Positions 1 through 7,003 are shown, numbered from the stretch's first letter. The stretch: DNA of 9,264 nt from Candidatus Sifarchaeum subterraneum (GCA_016292335.1 JAECRX010000163.1:1-9264); one strand, 5' to 3'. Numbers and translations are program-made. The notes: generated from the letters alone by a model not told the origin.

Positions 1-54
1 ATTTATTCAATTTTTTGATGATTATTATTAATGTAAAATTCAAATTTTTTCTTC

Positions 55-70
55 GAAAATTCCTTTTTTT
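55..70 (+). terminator. T-rich tract, possible terminator of an upstream gene, overlapping a recurrent motif
   Basis: GAAAATTCC is followed directly by seven T (64-70). T-rich tracts on the coding strand are usual archaeal terminators, so this could end a plus-strand gene lying left of the window. The same GAAAATTCC-like core recurs in other gaps of the left half, so it could instead be a regulatory site for the gene at 185. No coding sequence is visible between 1 and 184. Confidence 0.3.
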
Positions 71-107
71 CACATTACTTTTATGAAAAACTTTCGCTTT
101 CTATAGG

Positions 108-115
108 TTTAAATA
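108..115 (+). promoter_or_regulatory. Archaeal TATA box for the small gene at 185
   Basis: TTTAAATA at 108-115 matches the archaeal TATA consensus. Transcription would start about 26 bases past its centre, near 138, leaving a leader of roughly 45 bases that contains the ribosome binding site at 173-180. The fit of box, leader and binding site supports an archaeal promoter here. Confidence 0.55.
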
Positions 116-172
116 TCCATACCCTATCTTTATTATGAATCTAACAAAATATTTTTATGTTTGAAACCGGTT

Positions 173-180
173 AAGAGGAG
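173..180 (+). promoter_or_regulatory. Shine-Dalgarno site that fixes the start at 185
   Basis: AAGAGGAG ends four bases before the ATG at 185. It is the clearest ribosome binding site in the window. It lies inside the longer reading frame that would begin at the TTG at 161, so it argues for the ATG at 185 as the true start. Confidence 0.6.
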
Positions 181-184
181 ACAT

Positions 185-433
185 ATGAATCTATATATCG
201 ATGATAATGAACTTAGAATAGAATTTAAACAAAAATTGAAATGGTTCGAAGAGGAATTTGATTTAATTTTTAAAACTAAAATGCGGAACTATACTAAAGA
301 AGAAAAAAAGTTAGCATATAGCCTATTGAATAAATTATCTGATACTATAAATGAATATCGAGACGCAACACTTATTTCTCCTTTAGTTTCTACTTTAAAT
401 GCTATAGAAAAAAAATATCCTGAATTTTTCTGA
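185..433 (+). CDS. Small helical protein of unknown function, paralog of the gene at 2125-2379
   Basis: This is an 82-residue charged protein with no recognised family, signal peptide or membrane segment. It looks largely alpha-helical: an aromatic and acidic stretch (KWFEEEF, about residues 18-24), a Lys/Glu-rich middle, then LLNKLSDTINEY, and it ends exactly at KKYPEFF. The frame is open from a TTG at 161, but the ATG at 185 has a strong ribosome binding site and gives a length like that of its paralog. An ungapped alignment of 71 residues with the minus-strand protein at 2125-2379 gives 41 identities (about 58%), strong evidence that both are real genes. The two copies flank the radical SAM gene in opposite orientations. 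A role as partner, regulator or substrate of that enzyme is possible, but nothing in the sequence decides it. Confidence 0.8.
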   Translation: MNLYIDDNELRIEFKQKLKWFEEEFDLIFKTKMRNYTKEEKKLAYSLLNKLSDTINEYRDATLISPLVSTLNAIEKKYPEFF

Positions 434-450
434 AATCTATTTGATATTAC

Positions 451-460
451 GCTTTTTTCT
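451..460 (+). terminator. T-rich tract after the small gene
   Basis: GCTTTTTTCT, with six T at 453-458, lies about 20 bases after the stop codon at 431-433. A T-rich tract of this kind is a plausible archaeal terminator. No stable hairpin is evident before it. Confidence 0.35.
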
Positions 461-572
461 AAAGCTTAAATTCAATAATAGTCATTCAATAAATTAATTA
501 ATTTTTAGATGTTAATTATGAAAATCCCTAAAAATTTAATGCGATCTTAGAGCAATTTTTAAGTGAATTGGC

Positions 573-604
573 ATATATGTTCAAATACTTGAAAACACAT
601 ATAT
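573..604. repeat. Imperfect inverted repeat upstream of the first radical SAM gene
   Basis: ATATATGT (573-580) pairs with ACATATAT (597-604), and the inner TCAA (581-584) pairs with TTGA (589-592). A four-base loop and a four-base bulge on the right arm (593-596) remain. The dyad lies 55-85 bases before the coding start at 659 or 671. The right arm also resembles a TATA element, so the dyad could be an operator over the promoter. The rest of 434-670 holds no coding sequence; the nonamer ATTCAATAA occurs twice (470-478, 484-492). Confidence 0.4.
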
Positions 605-670
605 TAATCATAAATAATTGATAATCGAAAATAATCTGACAAGTGATTTAAGATTCTCATAAAAAATATT

Positions 671-2107
671 TTGCTGTTGGAGCCGTACAATACACCTCTT
701 AATATTTTAACTAAAGAACAAACTAGCCCTTTAACTGATAAAAAAAAAGCCTTAATTGCCCATATGGCTCGATTAGCCTATATGAAGTATAAACTTCGGC
801 TCACTAGTGTCCATTCAATTCCCTTAGGTCTAGCACAATTATCGTCGATAGTGAAAGAGCAGGGAATAAATACCTACCACATCCCTTTTATATTAGATTC
901 ATTAAAACGGTTCATTCCCGATAAAGAAATTGAAAATAAAATTCGGTCTTATGATTACGATACCGTATGGTTATCAGTTGGTTCTCCAGAAGCCGCATAT
1001 GAAACATTTCGGTATGCAAAAATTATAAAGAAAATAAATGACAATACTCCAATCATGATTGGCGGCGTATTACCTTCTATGTATCCGGAATTTTTTCTAA
1101 CTCATCCTGAAATTGACTTTCTAATTCGTGGACCAGCAGAACTGGCCGTGAAACAATATGTTCGCAACAGTAAGGAGCACAATTATAAATCAATTCAAGG
1201 ATTCTGTTATCAATCAAAGACAGGAACTTCCAATATCTCCCAAGAATATGCAGTAGAGCCTAATTTAAATGAACTCCCGCCTTTTGATTTAGAGGGTATG
1301 AATATTGTCGAATATATGAAAGACAATCATTTTTGCAATCTTCAAACCTCAAGAGGATGTCCTTATAATTGTCCTTTTTGTTGTCATGCAAATTTTTGGG
1401 GATTAAAAGTTAAATATCGTCCCATAAATAATTTAAGAAAAGAGCTGAACATATTACAGGAATATGGTTCTAAAGCTGGATATATCATAGATTCCACATT
1501 TACCTTAGATAAGACTCATGTAAGGAAATTTGTAGAACTTTACGAACAAGAACAAATCACCATTAAACTTGCGTTCGAGACACGAGCTGATGTATATAGT
1601 GAAGAAATGGCCAAGCTTACGAAGGTGATAACACCATTTTACGTTTGGTTCGGCGGAGAATCCGGTTCACCAGATGTCTTAAAGCGCTTAAGAGGAAAAG
1701 ATCATGACCATGGCACATCTTATATTAGACACATGTTTAAGACCGTACAACATGCGAAAAATTGTGATTTATTATGCGGAAGTTCGTGGGTAATAGGCTT
1801 ACCTGGAGAAAATAAACAGACACTTCAACAGACAAAGAAAGTGATTATTGACCTTTCAAAAGCAGGCATGGATGCGGCAGATATAAGAATTTTGCAAGTT
1901 TTCCCAGGGACTCCCTTTTTTGAAGAACCAGAGAAGTGGGGTCTTAAATTAATTCGAAAAGAGATCCCAAATCAAAATACTCCATGGGATACCTATGCCG
2001 GGCATGCCACAGAAGAACTATCCCCAGAAGAGATAGTGGCAGGCGCCGAGGAGATTAAAGAAGAACTATATAGATATTACTTGACAAAAATGCAAATAAA
2101 AAAGTAA
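671..2107 (+). CDS. B12-binding-domain radical SAM enzyme (first of two)
   Basis: This is a 478-residue cytosolic enzyme. The N-terminal part (about 1-165) looks like a cobalamin-binding Rossmann domain: LLLEP strand, SIPLGLAQLSSIVKEQG (49-65), MIGGVLPSMYPE (129-140) and DFLIRGPAE (149-157). It has no DxHxxG motif, which is normal for B12-dependent radical SAM enzymes. The radical SAM barrel carries CxxxCxxC as C230, C234 and C237, ligands for the 4Fe-4S cluster that cleaves S-adenosylmethionine. It is followed by GGESGSPDVLKRLRG (328-342), IGLPGE (375-380) and FPGTPFF (411-417). Known members do methylations, ring closures or other radical chemistry; the substrate here is unknown. No ribosome binding site is seen. 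The frame is open upstream to 647, and the residues before the TTG at 671 (KNI) complete the expected first strand, so the start may lie slightly earlier. It is convergent with the small gene at 2125, 17 bases away. Confidence 0.9.
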   Translation: MLLEPYNTPLNILTKEQTSPLTDKKKALIAHMARLAYMKYKLRLTSVHSIPLGLAQLSSIVKEQGINTYHIPFILDSLKRFIPDKEIENKIRSYDYDTVWLSVGSPEAAYETFRYAKIIKKINDNTPIMIGGVLPSMYPEFFLTHPEIDFLIRGPAELAVKQYVRNSKEHNYKSIQGFCYQSKTGTSNISQEYAVEPNLNELPPFDLEGMNIVEYMKDNHFCNLQTSRGCPYNCPFCCHANFWGLKVKYRPINNLRKELNILQEYGSKAGYIIDSTFTLDKTHVRKFVELYEQEQITIKLAFETRADVYSEEMAKLTKVITPFYVWFGGESGSPDVLKRLRGKDHDHGTSYIRHMFKTVQHAKNCDLLCGSSWVIGLPGENKQTLQQTKKVIIDLSKAGMDAADIRILQVFPGTPFFEEPEKWGLKLIRKEIPNQNTPWDTYAGHATEELSPEEIVAGAEEIKEELYRYYLTKMQIKK

Positions 2108-2124
2108 TATATGATAAAATCCCG

Positions 2125-2379
2125 TTATTCATAAACCTTAAAGAATTCAGGGTACCTTTTTTCTATTTTATTGAGTAGCTCAACTAAGGGAAAAATAAAT
2201 TTTTCATTACCATACTCATTAATTGTCTCAGACAGCTTATCTAAAAGCATATCTGCCAGTTCTCGTTCTTCTTGAATAAAATTATGAGTCTTGTGTTGAA
2301 ACATAAACTCAAATTCTTTTTCAAACCACGCTAATTTTTTATTAAATTCAATGAGGTCGTGGTCTTCGTTGGGTATCAC
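2125..2379 (-). CDS. Small helical protein of unknown function, paralog of the gene at 185-433
   Basis: This is an 84-residue charged, probably helical protein with no recognised family. It shares 41 of 71 aligned residues, without gaps, with the protein at 185-433. Conserved blocks are IEF..KL.WFE.EF, LSxTINEY, PLV..LN and EK.YPEFF. It differs by a four-residue C-terminal tail (KVYE) and a different N-terminus. The start is a GTG at 2379 and no ATG is available upstream in frame. The gene ends 17 bases from the end of the radical SAM gene and faces it. The conserved C-terminus and even conservation along the length suggest a folded protein rather than a leader-plus-core precursor peptide. 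Confidence 0.8.
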   Translation of the reverse strand: MIPNEDHDLIEFNKKLAWFEKEFEFMFQHKTHNFIQEERELADMLLDKLSETINEYGNEKFIFPLVELLNKIEKRYPEFFKVYE

Positions 2380-2410
2380 TTTTATACTAAATATGTGTTT
2401 TTTACTATGG

Positions 2411-2418
2411 AATATAAA
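2411..2418 (-). promoter_or_regulatory. Possible TATA box for the minus-strand small gene
   Basis: Read on the minus strand, 2418-2411 is TTTATATT. A start about 26 bases on would fall near 2388, giving a leader of under 10 bases before the GTG at 2379. The surroundings are so A+T-rich that chance matches are likely. Confidence 0.3.
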
Positions 2419-2528
2419 TTTTAAATTTTAAATAACTATTATGAAAATTCCTTAAAATTAAATATAAGTTTCGGTATTAGGAAATAGAGGTTATAAGAAT
2501 AGAATAAAAAATTATGAAATGAGGATCT

Positions 2529-2906
2529 TTGCGAACGCTCAATTCGAATGAGATCGAAGATTTAACAGATCGTTTAAAGCGGTGGAAGAGATTTTTCACG
2601 ACTACCTCGTGCTCGGAAAAAGATAAAGTTAAAATTATTTTAAGGGAAAAAACTTCATTGCCTCATAGAAAATACCCACGACGCATTATCATATCAATAT
2701 TACCAAATTATAGCCAATATTCAATAATCTCATATGAAATCTATAATAATGGGCAGAATAAAGAAGAATATAAGCAAATTTATAATATAGAGGTCAAGGG
2801 AGATATCACAGGTAAAACAATAGCTAAAGAATTAGAACAAATTATTTTCGGAGAAGATGAGAGCATTTTTCATCCGCAAGACACGTTTCGATTAAAGTTC
2901 TCCTAA
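2529..2906 (+). CDS. Hypothetical protein, 125 residues
   Basis: I do not recognise this protein. It begins with a charged, probably helical stretch (NEIEDLTDRLKRWKRFF, about 7-23). A beta-rich middle follows: RRIIISILPNYSQYSIISYEIY (51-72) and YNIEVKG (84-90). A helix comes next (TIAKELEQIIFG, 96-107), and it ends FRLKFS. There is no signal peptide, membrane helix, cysteine motif or nucleotide-binding motif. The start is a TTG at 2529 with GAGG four bases before it (2521-2524); an in-frame ATG at 2514 is cut off by a stop at 2520. The last 15 bases overlap the end of the minus-strand gene at 2892-4085. Residue composition looks protein-like, but without a homolog in the window the call is moderate. 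Confidence 0.6.
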   Translation: MRTLNSNEIEDLTDRLKRWKRFFTTTSCSEKDKVKIILREKTSLPHRKYPRRIIISILPNYSQYSIISYEIYNNGQNKEEYKQIYNIEVKGDITGKTIAKELEQIIFGEDESIFHPQDTFRLKFS

Positions 2907-4085
2907 AATAAGGACCAATTTCTCAGCTTCATCTACTAATTGTAGGCTTTCGTCTATTTGGCCTTCATAATAGTTAAATACTATATGATCTTCAAATTTC
3001 TCGATATTATAATTATATTTCCAGCTAGGAATATAGCCTCTAGGCATAAGTCCAGCGTCCTTAAATATCTTTTGATGTTCTGGTAGATATGCTGAGACAA
3101 AACACTCACAATAACGAGCATTATAAGCCCTCATGGTCCTAATGAATTCTTGAACAAATACGAATAATTCTTCAGCATTATGAACGTGATATTTTGTCTT
3201 TTCAAAATTTTGGACTTGAGGTGTATATAAAAAGGCGAAATATGAATCAGAATCTTTAAAGGAAAAGGTGATCACCTCATAGCCAAATTTATCCTTTTGT
3301 GTCTTTATAATGAGTCTTTTTGTTAATTCTACTAATTTCACGTAGTCCAGAGTTTCAAGGGTGTCTTCAAACTTGACGTCTCCTAAATGATACCGAGAGA
3401 TCGCATAAAAAAAACACCGAGCTACAGAAGGTATGATTCTAGGCTTATCGTTTCTACGTAATTCTTTTAATGCTTTTTGATCATAAATGATGTGCATCAC
3501 ATCAGACTCAATCTTGCCTTCAAACACATCTTTATTAGGAAAGAAAGCAATGGGCATAATCCCACATGCCACTGCCATATGCTGGGCCTTGGCATGTGCG
3601 GTTCTGTTTTCGGCATACCATACATAAATCTTATCTTTATAGGCTCTCCAGATTTTCACCATGCATCCTATTGTAGTCTTTACTACATCTATTCGTCCGA
3701 AATATTTTTTTTTAAGAATAAATCCTCTCATATACCCTTTTTTTGCTTCAAAATCTAATTGATAAGTAAAGCAACCGGCCGTTGTATCTTCATGATCCTT
3801 AAAAATAAACCATCTGAAACATTCGTTCTCTAACATTCTCCTTACGGCAATTTCATCTTCCATTTCTTTATAAGGATATGTTCCATCATAAGCATCTTTA
3901 TAAATTTCGGTTATTTCTTTAGCGTGCTCAGGATTTGCGTCTATAATCTTCGGGAAAATTTTCTTATCATGTGCTACTGCCTTAAATTTTGCATTTAACT
4001 CGATTCCATTTTTTATCTCTGGATTAATAAAATTCTGGAATTGATCCAAAAACATGTTTATAGAATCAATCTTAATTGCTGACAA
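2892..4085 (-). CDS. Two-domain GNAT-like acyltransferase
   Basis: This 397-residue cytosolic protein appears to contain two GNAT-type folds. The first (about 45-205) has the helix PEHAKEITEIYKDAY (52-66), a strand pair FRWFIFKDHEDTTAGCFTYQL (90-110), and MRGFILKKKYFGRIDVVKTTI (119-139), which corresponds to the acyl-CoA-binding strand and helix. It continues with VWYAENRTAHAKAQHMAVACG (155-175), IAFFPNKD (179-186) and a closing strand. A linker (about 205-265) leads to a shorter second part (265-375) ending in YLPEHQKIFKDAGLMPRGYIPSW and EDHIVFNYYEG, typical of a GNAT C-terminus that has lost motif A. GNAT enzymes move an acyl group from acyl-CoA or acyl carrier to an amine. The substrate is unknown. 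The start is a TTG at 4085, the only canonical-type start in the open frame. It is divergent from the second radical SAM gene. Confidence 0.75.
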   Translation of the reverse strand: MSAIKIDSINMFLDQFQNFINPEIKNGIELNAKFKAVAHDKKIFPKIIDANPEHAKEITEIYKDAYDGTYPYKEMEDEIAVRRMLENECFRWFIFKDHEDTTAGCFTYQLDFEAKKGYMRGFILKKKYFGRIDVVKTTIGCMVKIWRAYKDKIYVWYAENRTAHAKAQHMAVACGIMPIAFFPNKDVFEGKIESDVMHIIYDQKALKELRRNDKPRIIPSVARCFFYAISRYHLGDVKFEDTLETLDYVKLVELTKRLIIKTQKDKFGYEVITFSFKDSDSYFAFLYTPQVQNFEKTKYHVHNAEELFVFVQEFIRTMRAYNARYCECFVSAYLPEHQKIFKDAGLMPRGYIPSWKYNYNIEKFEDHIVFNYYEGQIDESLQLVDEAEKLVLILGEL

Positions 4086-4116
4086 TGAACTATCAGATAC
4101 CGATTGCTTTAATTCG

Positions 4117-4124
4117 ATTTAAAT
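4117..4124 (-). promoter_or_regulatory. TATA box for the two-domain GNAT gene
   Basis: ATTTAAAT, a palindrome, lies about 32-39 bases before the TTG start at 4085. Transcription would begin near 4094, leaving a leader of only about nine bases, which fits an almost leaderless archaeal message and supports the TTG start. Confidence 0.45.
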
Positions 4125-4183
4125 CACCTTACATAAGAAAGGATAGTTCTACTAAATAAGACATAGGGTTTTATTCATATTTA

Positions 4184-4247
4184 AAGATTCCTTTTTTTCG
4201 TCGGACAAAAGGGAATTTCTCCGTATATAGAAAATCCTTTTTTGCAC
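4184..4247. promoter_or_regulatory. Cluster of ATTCC-type motifs with an imperfect dyad in the divergent gap
   Basis: The 263-base gap between divergent genes contains AAGATTCCTTTTTTT (4184-4198, plus), GAGAAATTCCCTTTTG (4220-4205, minus) and GAAAATCCTTTTTTGCAC (4230-4247, plus). The first two face each other and form an imperfect inverted repeat around CGTCGG. The position between two promoters suits an operator controlling both genes. The protein that would bind is unknown. Confidence 0.35.
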
Positions 4248-4320
4248 TAGATCTGAGCTTCCTAAATACAAAAATTTTAAATTTGTTTTAATTGAATGTA
4301 TTGTAAGGAAAAAAGAAATT

Positions 4321-4330
4321 ATATTATAAA
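4321..4330 (+). promoter_or_regulatory. Possible TATA box for the second radical SAM gene
   Basis: ATATTATAAA centres about 24 bases before the TTG at 4349. Archaeal spacing would place the transcript start at or near that codon, giving a leaderless message. No ribosome binding site is seen near 4349. An alternative element, TTTTAAATTT around 4275-4285, lies further upstream. Confidence 0.3.
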
Positions 4331-4348
4331 TGAATTTTTTTTACGAAA

Positions 4349-5851
4349 TTGACTACTCAAAACAAAGTACTTTTAGCGCAATGTTATGCATTAGGCAAGG
4401 AAGGATCTGATCAGGTAATAAGAAGACCTTCTGAATACAGAGAGTATCTTATTGAAACGTATCCAGAAATGAAAAAATGGGCCAAAAAAGAGGTCTTTGA
4501 GCAGATCGAGGAATGGTCCGAAGAGGTTGATATACGCCTTTATGCTGATGAGGTAAATCTGGTGGGACGCCTATTGGCCGACAACATACAAACTCCCTCA
4601 ACCGTCATAGATCCCCCTGTAAATCCTGATATGCTTATTTTTGAATTAGAAAAAGATTCTTATTCTCATGTAGGGTTTTCTCTGACCTCCAATGACTTTC
4701 CAAATTTTATCAAATGCACCGAAGCAGTAAAGAATTTTGATCCTTCAATTAAGATAATTGCAGGCGGTTACGGTGCGATGTTTGAGCATACCAAGAGACA
4801 CGCCGATTATGTATGTGTTGGCAGAGGAGTCCCCTTTCTCCGCAATTTGCTCAATGAAAATGTTACTCGACCATTTAACTTATCTATCATCCCAGATCAT
4901 ATCCATATGAAATATAAGAATACCGAAACCGTTTTGGAAGTATGCAGAATCGTCACTAAGTTGGGATGTCCTTTACACTGCGATTTTTGCCCTACCCCTC
5001 CCATGTTCCAAGGAAAATATACAGGTGAATTGTTTTCACCGCAGCAAGTCCATGATGCATTGGTTCAATATCGGGATAGACTTGGCATAGATAAATTACA
5101 AGTATATTTTGTGGATCCTACAACTATATTTTCGTTTGACTGGTGGTATGAATTTTTTTCCCTCTTTAAAGAAGACTATGGAGATTTTGGTTTTATCGTC
5201 TATGCTCTTGCCTACCTGTTACCAAGACTAGACCTTGATAAATTAACGAAATCTGCGGCACGAATTTATGCGGTTAATTTTGGTATTGAAAGCCTCGGAA
5301 CGAGTTATATAAAGACTAAAAATACCGATTTGAAATCCATGATAAAAAGGCTTAAGGATTATGGGATAATTACCAACACTAATTATATTATTGGATATGA
5401 TTTTGATACCCATGAAAGCGTGTGGAAAGACATTAACAAGTTAATTGCTCTCGAAGCTGATATTAATTCCGTGTTTAATTTACATGCCCATCCTAAAACA
5501 AGTATTTGGGAAAGACTAGCAACTCAAAATCGCTTACTTGATCTCCCCCCTGAATTTTATTATATTCCAGGATTCCAAGCATTCACGCATCCACATTTTA
5601 AACCGGGTTTTGAAAACATATTACCCTTACTCTGTGATATCAATAATCATATTCAAAGAGAGACCGGAAATCCAGCCATCAATCTTTCAAAGACGTTGGA
5701 GAACGCTTTGAATTATACAGACCATCCGAAAATTATTAAAAGAGAGATTAAATCGTTTAGATCCATAGGAAAAATGATATATCCCAAATGGAAGCAATAT
5801 TTCGAACCGTCTGAGCGACAAGATTTAAACTACTTAAAAAAATTACAATAA
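4349..5851 (+). CDS. B12-binding-domain radical SAM enzyme (second of two)
   Basis: This is a 500-residue cytosolic enzyme, not a close paralog of the one at 671-2107. The N-terminal Rossmann-like domain shows KVLLAQCYALG (6-16), HVGFSLTSND (107-116), KIIAGGYGAMF (135-145) and ADYVCVGRG (152-160). No DxHxxG is present. The domain contains an unusual charged insertion at about 27-75. The radical SAM motif is GCPLHCDFC, with C207, C211 and C214 as cluster ligands, followed by NFGIESLGTSYIK (310-322) and NYIIGYDFDTHES (345-357). A C-terminal region of about 100 residues (400-500) is rich in Asn, His and Lys and unlike the other enzyme. Chemistry could be methylation or another radical reaction; the substrate is unknown. 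The start is a TTG without a ribosome binding site. The next gene begins 87 bases downstream on the same strand, so co-transcription with the GNAT pair is possible. Confidence 0.88.
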   Translation: MTTQNKVLLAQCYALGKEGSDQVIRRPSEYREYLIETYPEMKKWAKKEVFEQIEEWSEEVDIRLYADEVNLVGRLLADNIQTPSTVIDPPVNPDMLIFELEKDSYSHVGFSLTSNDFPNFIKCTEAVKNFDPSIKIIAGGYGAMFEHTKRHADYVCVGRGVPFLRNLLNENVTRPFNLSIIPDHIHMKYKNTETVLEVCRIVTKLGCPLHCDFCPTPPMFQGKYTGELFSPQQVHDALVQYRDRLGIDKLQVYFVDPTTIFSFDWWYEFFSLFKEDYGDFGFIVYALAYLLPRLDLDKLTKSAARIYAVNFGIESLGTSYIKTKNTDLKSMIKRLKDYGIITNTNYIIGYDFDTHESVWKDINKLIALEADINSVFNLHAHPKTSIWERLATQNRLLDLPPEFYYIPGFQAFTHPHFKPGFENILPLLCDINNHIQRETGNPAINLSKTLENALNYTDHPKIIKREIKSFRSIGKMIYPKWKQYFEPSERQDLNYLKKLQ

Positions 5852-5938
5852 ACAAAATTTGGCAAATATTTTTATTCATGCTCTTTGTTATCCTAATCAA
5901 GCTGAAAAATATTAATTTTAAATAATCCCCTAATCATA

Positions 5939-6967
5939 ATGCCACAAGAAGAGCTAAACTTATCAAATAAGAGTACATGGGTTTTTATAAAACAACCAAA
6001 AAAGATTTTATCCTATCTGCATCTCGGAATTAGTATCCCTATTTGGCCCGAATTTCATAAATATATACTCCACGATCTTAACTTCTTCAAGGCTCAATCA
6101 CTTTTGCTAATAGAAAACGGAACTCCCTCTGGTCACATGTTAATCTATGATGGAGGTGATAATGTTCTTTATTTTGGCTATTTTGGAACTAAATCCCATG
6201 ACAGGGAGGTTATTCAAGCTCTCGTGAGCAGACTTATTGTTTACGCAAAAAAAAATAATTTTAAAACTATACGAGGCCCTATCAATATTCCAACGGTGAT
6301 CTACGGATGGGGCTTTATGAAAGAAGGGAGCTCTCAAGATATATTCGCGGGAAAACCCGTAAATCCTCCAATTTATCAACAGATATTTTTAGCAAATGAT
6401 TTTGCGATAAAGATCAAAGAAACCTCTTGGGAAGGTCCCCTTCCGCAATTTGATCCCTCTACACTTACTCAATTTGATTTTAGTGATTATGAAGTATTCT
6501 GGCCGAAAGATTGGAACGAATTGATGGACCTTAAAGAAATCTTTCAAGAGCATCATGCAAAATATCTCCCTCCCAGCTCGATAATCACTCCTAAAATTAA
6601 CGATTTGTTTGATAATTACGCGGAATATGTGTACAAGTTCGGAGGTAATACCATGTTCTTTTTTGTAAGACATAAGCCTACTGGAAAGATTATCGCGAGT
6701 GGGTCAAATTTACCAAATCCATTTCAAAAAGATGAGAGTGGAAATGATATTTCATTTGTTGCATATACAGTTGCCGTTGAGCCCGCATACAGGAAAAAAG
6801 GAATATCATTACTCATGACGGGCACGAATTTTCTTAGAATGGGAAAAAAGAATATGCGGTATATCTCGGGACCCGCGAATAGTTCACATGAAGTGAGCAC
6901 CCATATTGCCAGAAAAATAGAGCTCTTAGACAAAAGAACCCATCTCATTATGGAGCTGCGGCTATAA
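5939..6967 (+). CDS. YghO-type GNAT acyltransferase, first of a tandem pair
   Basis: This 342-residue protein probably has two GNAT-type halves. The N-terminal half contains GISIPIWPEFHKYILHDLN (30-48), VLYFGYFGT (76-84), and the YghO-like signature RGPINIPTVIYGWGFMKEG (112-130) plus AGKPVNPPIY (137-146). The C-terminal half has PKDWNELMDLKEIF (189-202), MFFFVRHKPTGKIIASG (239-255), then VAVEPAYRKKGISLLMTGTNFL (278-299). The last is a recognisable GNAT motif A whose RKKGIS loop would hold the acyl-CoA pyrophosphate. Such enzymes form amides from an amine and an acyl thioester; GNAT-type enzymes of bacterial ceramide synthesis are a known parallel, but no lipid gene is seen here. The start is an ATG with an almost leaderless context. 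Its neighbour at 7108 is a paralog. Confidence 0.8.
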   Translation: MPQEELNLSNKSTWVFIKQPKKILSYLHLGISIPIWPEFHKYILHDLNFFKAQSLLLIENGTPSGHMLIYDGGDNVLYFGYFGTKSHDREVIQALVSRLIVYAKKNNFKTIRGPINIPTVIYGWGFMKEGSSQDIFAGKPVNPPIYQQIFLANDFAIKIKETSWEGPLPQFDPSTLTQFDFSDYEVFWPKDWNELMDLKEIFQEHHAKYLPPSSIITPKINDLFDNYAEYVYKFGGNTMFFFVRHKPTGKIIASGSNLPNPFQKDESGNDISFVAYTVAVEPAYRKKGISLLMTGTNFLRMGKKNMRYISGPANSSHEVSTHIARKIELLDKRTHLIMELRL

Positions 6968-7003
6968 CGTTCTTTTTAAAAAAATTCTTCGATAAAATTA
7001 AAT

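Noticed and set aside
161..184. TTG start giving a 90-residue small protein
   Set aside because: The extension runs through the AAGAGGAG ribosome binding site, and the paralog has no matching N-terminal residues; the ATG at 185 fits better.
185..433. Small proteins as peptide precursors for the radical SAM enzymes
   Set aside because: Conservation between the two copies is spread along the whole length up to the C-terminal YPEFF, instead of a conserved leader with a variable core. Not excluded, but the pattern does not support it.
3477..3758. Plus-strand 93-codon open frame
   Set aside because: It lies wholly within the minus-strand two-domain GNAT gene, has a His/Ile-rich translation unlike a folded protein, and no ribosome binding site or promoter.
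6140..6379. Minus-strand open frame inside the first GNAT paralog
   Set aside because: It is antisense to the strongly conserved GPIN and PVNPPIY region, whose conservation between paralogs explains the sequence fully.
6389..6673. Minus-strand 94-codon open frame
   Set aside because: It is antisense to the first GNAT paralog, with no start signals and no counterpart in the second paralog.
6724..6948. Minus-strand 74-codon open frame
   Set aside because: It is antisense to the GNAT motif A region, whose plus-strand reading is well supported.
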